DNA from: Thalassolituus alkanivorans
GTDB lineage: Bacteria; Pseudomonadota; Gammaproteobacteria; Pseudomonadales; Oceanobacteraceae
DNA: 58,381 nucleotides
Direction of reading: 5' to 3'
Assembly: GCF_020447205.1 (NCBI RefSeq)
Contig: NZ_JAJAEL010000049.1
Coordinates: 252,894-311,274, forward strand
The notes under the pieces were generated by a model. It was not told the DNA's origin. It saw only the letters and a program-made list of their open reading frames with translations, and ran no database searches. Shown piece after piece: positions 57,064-58,381 of this stretch. The position numbers and the translations under genes are program-made. Position 1 is the stretch's first letter; every line of letters starts with the position of its first letter.

Positions 57064-57171
57064 TGGCCTCTGCTGGTCCCCTCGCAACGATACGCCGCGA
57101 ACCCCGCCAGGCCCGGAAGGGAGCAACGGTAGTGGCTGACTCGTGTGCCGGGGTGTGGCTGGTAGAGGTCA
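57064..57171 (+). ncRNA. ffs: Signal recognition particle RNA (4.5S)
   Basis: The small bacterial SRP RNA. The conserved apical region is present: CAGGCCCGGAAGGGAGCA (the GGAA tetraloop and asymmetric loop) and GTGTGCCGGGGTGTGG. The ends pair as TGGCCTCTGCTGG with CTGGTAGAGGTCA. With Ffh it targets membrane proteins to SecYEG. Placement just upstream of dnaX matches Pseudomonas. The ends are my estimate by pairing. Confidence 0.95.
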
Positions 57172-57249
57172 TCTCCAAATTCTCCTGACTTTCCCCTCCT
57201 TACAAGGTATTATGCGCCTCATTGCGTAATCTCTGGTGCTGGAAAATTC

Positions 57250-58381
57250 ATGAGTTATCAAGTACTTGCTCGAAAGTGGCGACCACGTTTCTTTGATGAA
57301 ATGGTGGGGCAGGAGCATGTGCTGAAAGCGCTCATTAATGCCCTCAATGAGCAGCGCCTGCATCATGCTTATCTGTTTACCGGTACCCGCGGAGTCGGTA
57401 AAACGACCATCGCCCGGATTCTTGCCAAATGCCTTAATTGCGAGCAGGGCATCAGTGCACGTCCCTGTGGTGAGTGCAGTGCCTGCCGTGAAATTGCCGA
57501 AGGTCGCTTTGTTGACCTGATTGAAGTCGATGCCGCATCGCGCACCAAAGTCGAAGACACCCGTGAACTTCTTGATAACGTTCAGTATGCGCCAAGCCGG
57601 GGCCGCTTTAAGGTTTATCTGATCGACGAAGTGCACATGCTGTCGACCCACAGTTTTAATGCCTTGCTGAAAACGCTGGAAGAGCCTCCCGCGCATGTGA
57701 AGTTTCTGCTGGCCACCACTGATCCGCAAAAACTGCCGGTGACCGTGCTGTCACGCTGTCTGCAGTTCAGTCTGAAAAATATGACCCCTGAGCGCATTGT
57801 CTCTTATCTGGGTAAGGTGCTTGAGGCTGAAAAAATCGGCTATGAAGAACCTGCTCTGTGGCAGCTTGGCCGTGCAGCACAGGGCAGTATGCGTGATGCG
57901 CTCAGTCTGACTGATCAGGCAATTGCCTATGGTGAAGGTCTGGTGGGTGAGGCTCAGGTTAATGCCATGCTCGGCACCATGGACCGTGGCCGTCTGTTTA
58001 AAATGGCTGAGGTTATGGCCAGAGCCGATGCCGCGGAGGTCATGAACGAAGTCGCGGCCATGGCTGAGCATGGTCCGGATTACGATGAAGTTTTGCAGGG
58101 GTTGCTGACCATATGGCATCGCGCAGCTCTGGGGCAGGTCGTTCCTGACGCTATCGAGAATTCTCAGGGTGATCGTGAGGCGATTCTGCAACTGGCAATG
58201 GCCATGCAGCCGGAAGATTTACAGCTGTATTATCAGATTGCCCTGAATGGCCGTGCTGATCTTGCACTGGCACCGGATCCGCGTCAGGGTTTTGAAATGA
58301 TTCTGCTGCGTATGTTGGCTTTCCGCCCGGCGCCTGCGGCTCCGCTGGAGCTGGATCTGGAATCGGCACTGCAAAAAAAAA
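57250..58381 (+). CDS. dnaX: DNA polymerase III tau/gamma subunit, 5' part
   Basis: The first 377 codons of dnaX; the reading frame runs off the window end. Walker A is FTGTRGVGKTTIA, the zinc cysteines are in LNCEQGI and PCGECSACREI, Walker B is VYLIDEVHML, and LLATTDPQKLPVTVLSRCLQF is the sensor region. DnaX loads the beta clamp and links core polymerases. The start ATG at 57250 follows a weak ribosome site. The window ends in CAA followed by an A-run (58373-58381), a possible frameshift site that could yield gamma. Confidence 0.96.
   Translation, partial: MSYQVLARKWRPRFFDEMVGQEHVLKALINALNEQRLHHAYLFTGTRGVGKTTIARILAKCLNCEQGISARPCGECSACREIAEGRFVDLIEVDAASRTKVEDTRELLDNVQYAPSRGRFKVYLIDEVHMLSTHSFNALLKTLEEPPAHVKFLLATTDPQKLPVTVLSRCLQFSLKNMTPERIVSYLGKVLEAEKIGYEEPALWQLGRAAQGSMRDALSLTDQAIAYGEGLVGEAQVNAMLGTMDRGRLFKMAEVMARADAAEVMNEVAAMAEHGPDYDEVLQGLLTIWHRAALGQVVPDAIENSQGDREAILQLAMAMQPEDLQLYYQIALNGRADLALAPDPRQGFEMILLRMLAFRPAPAAPLELDLESALQKK

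Overview
The window reads as ordinary chromosome of a marine-type gammaproteobacterium close to Pseudomonadales/Oceanospirillales (Thalassolituus/Oceanobacter-like; an inference from gene content and order, not a search). The diagnostic stretch is leuC-leuD-leuB-asd-fimV-truA-trpF-trpB-trpA-folC-dedD-cvpA-purF-metZ (5.9-22.8 kb), a Pseudomonas-type order. The SRP RNA next to dnaX, a FimV with LysM and a very acidic cytoplasmic part, an RhlB with a basic N-terminal extension and a TorF-type porin fit the same group. I see no rRNA, tRNA, CRISPR array, intact transposase or prophage.

Layout. 0.1-5.8 kb: a GGDEF-EAL c-di-GMP protein, a flavodoxin-like reductase, a phosphate acyltransferase and UspE-like pair, and a LysR regulator divergent from leuC. 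5.9-10.3 kb: leuCDB-asd, closed by a terminator. 10.5-19.3 kb: fimV, truA, the tryptophan genes, folC and dedD; here trpB and trpA are separated by a 222-bp foldable spacer and accD is missing from its usual place before folC. 19.4-22.8 kb: cvpA-purF-metZ with their own promoter and terminator. 22.9-27 kb: a translationally coupled MoxR ATPase/DUF58/transglutaminase operon. 27-29.5 kb: a membrane-tethered thioredoxin-like protein, a CnoX-like thioredoxin-TPR protein and a PQ-loop-like membrane protein. 29.5-33 kb: an acyl-CoA dehydrogenase/SDR pair facing the aldo-keto reductase Tas, with a palindromic operator-like site between them.

33.0-33.76 kb is the one stretch that looks foreign to its surroundings: about 670 bp, apparently non-coding, bounded by imperfect terminal inverted repeats and filled with strong hairpins. 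It lies beside a small DUF1289 gene (33761-33934). 34-41.3 kb: a PAS-like/GGDEF cyclase with a pentanucleotide repeat just upstream, a flavoprotein, MtgA, a MATE pump, EpmC and RhlB. 41.4-50.8 kb: an exported protein, two alpha/beta hydrolases, a TorF porin, an M14-like peptidase, an Atm1-type ABC exporter coupled to xni, fadM coupled to miaE, a DMP19-like protein and a DgkA-type kinase. 50.9-58.4 kb: a chalcone-isomerase-like protein, a hybrid histidine kinase, a LonB-type protease, YbfE, a lipoprotein, the SRP RNA and the 5' part of dnaX. The window stops inside an A9 run in dnaX.

Most genes are housekeeping: leucine, lysine/threonine, tryptophan, folate, purine and methionine synthesis, cell wall, RNA metabolism and replication. 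The best candidates for something undescribed are the structured 33-kb element, the trpB-trpA spacer, a 15-18 bp motif repeated three times in intergenic DNA, and the dnaX A-run. I found no convincing new multi-gene system.
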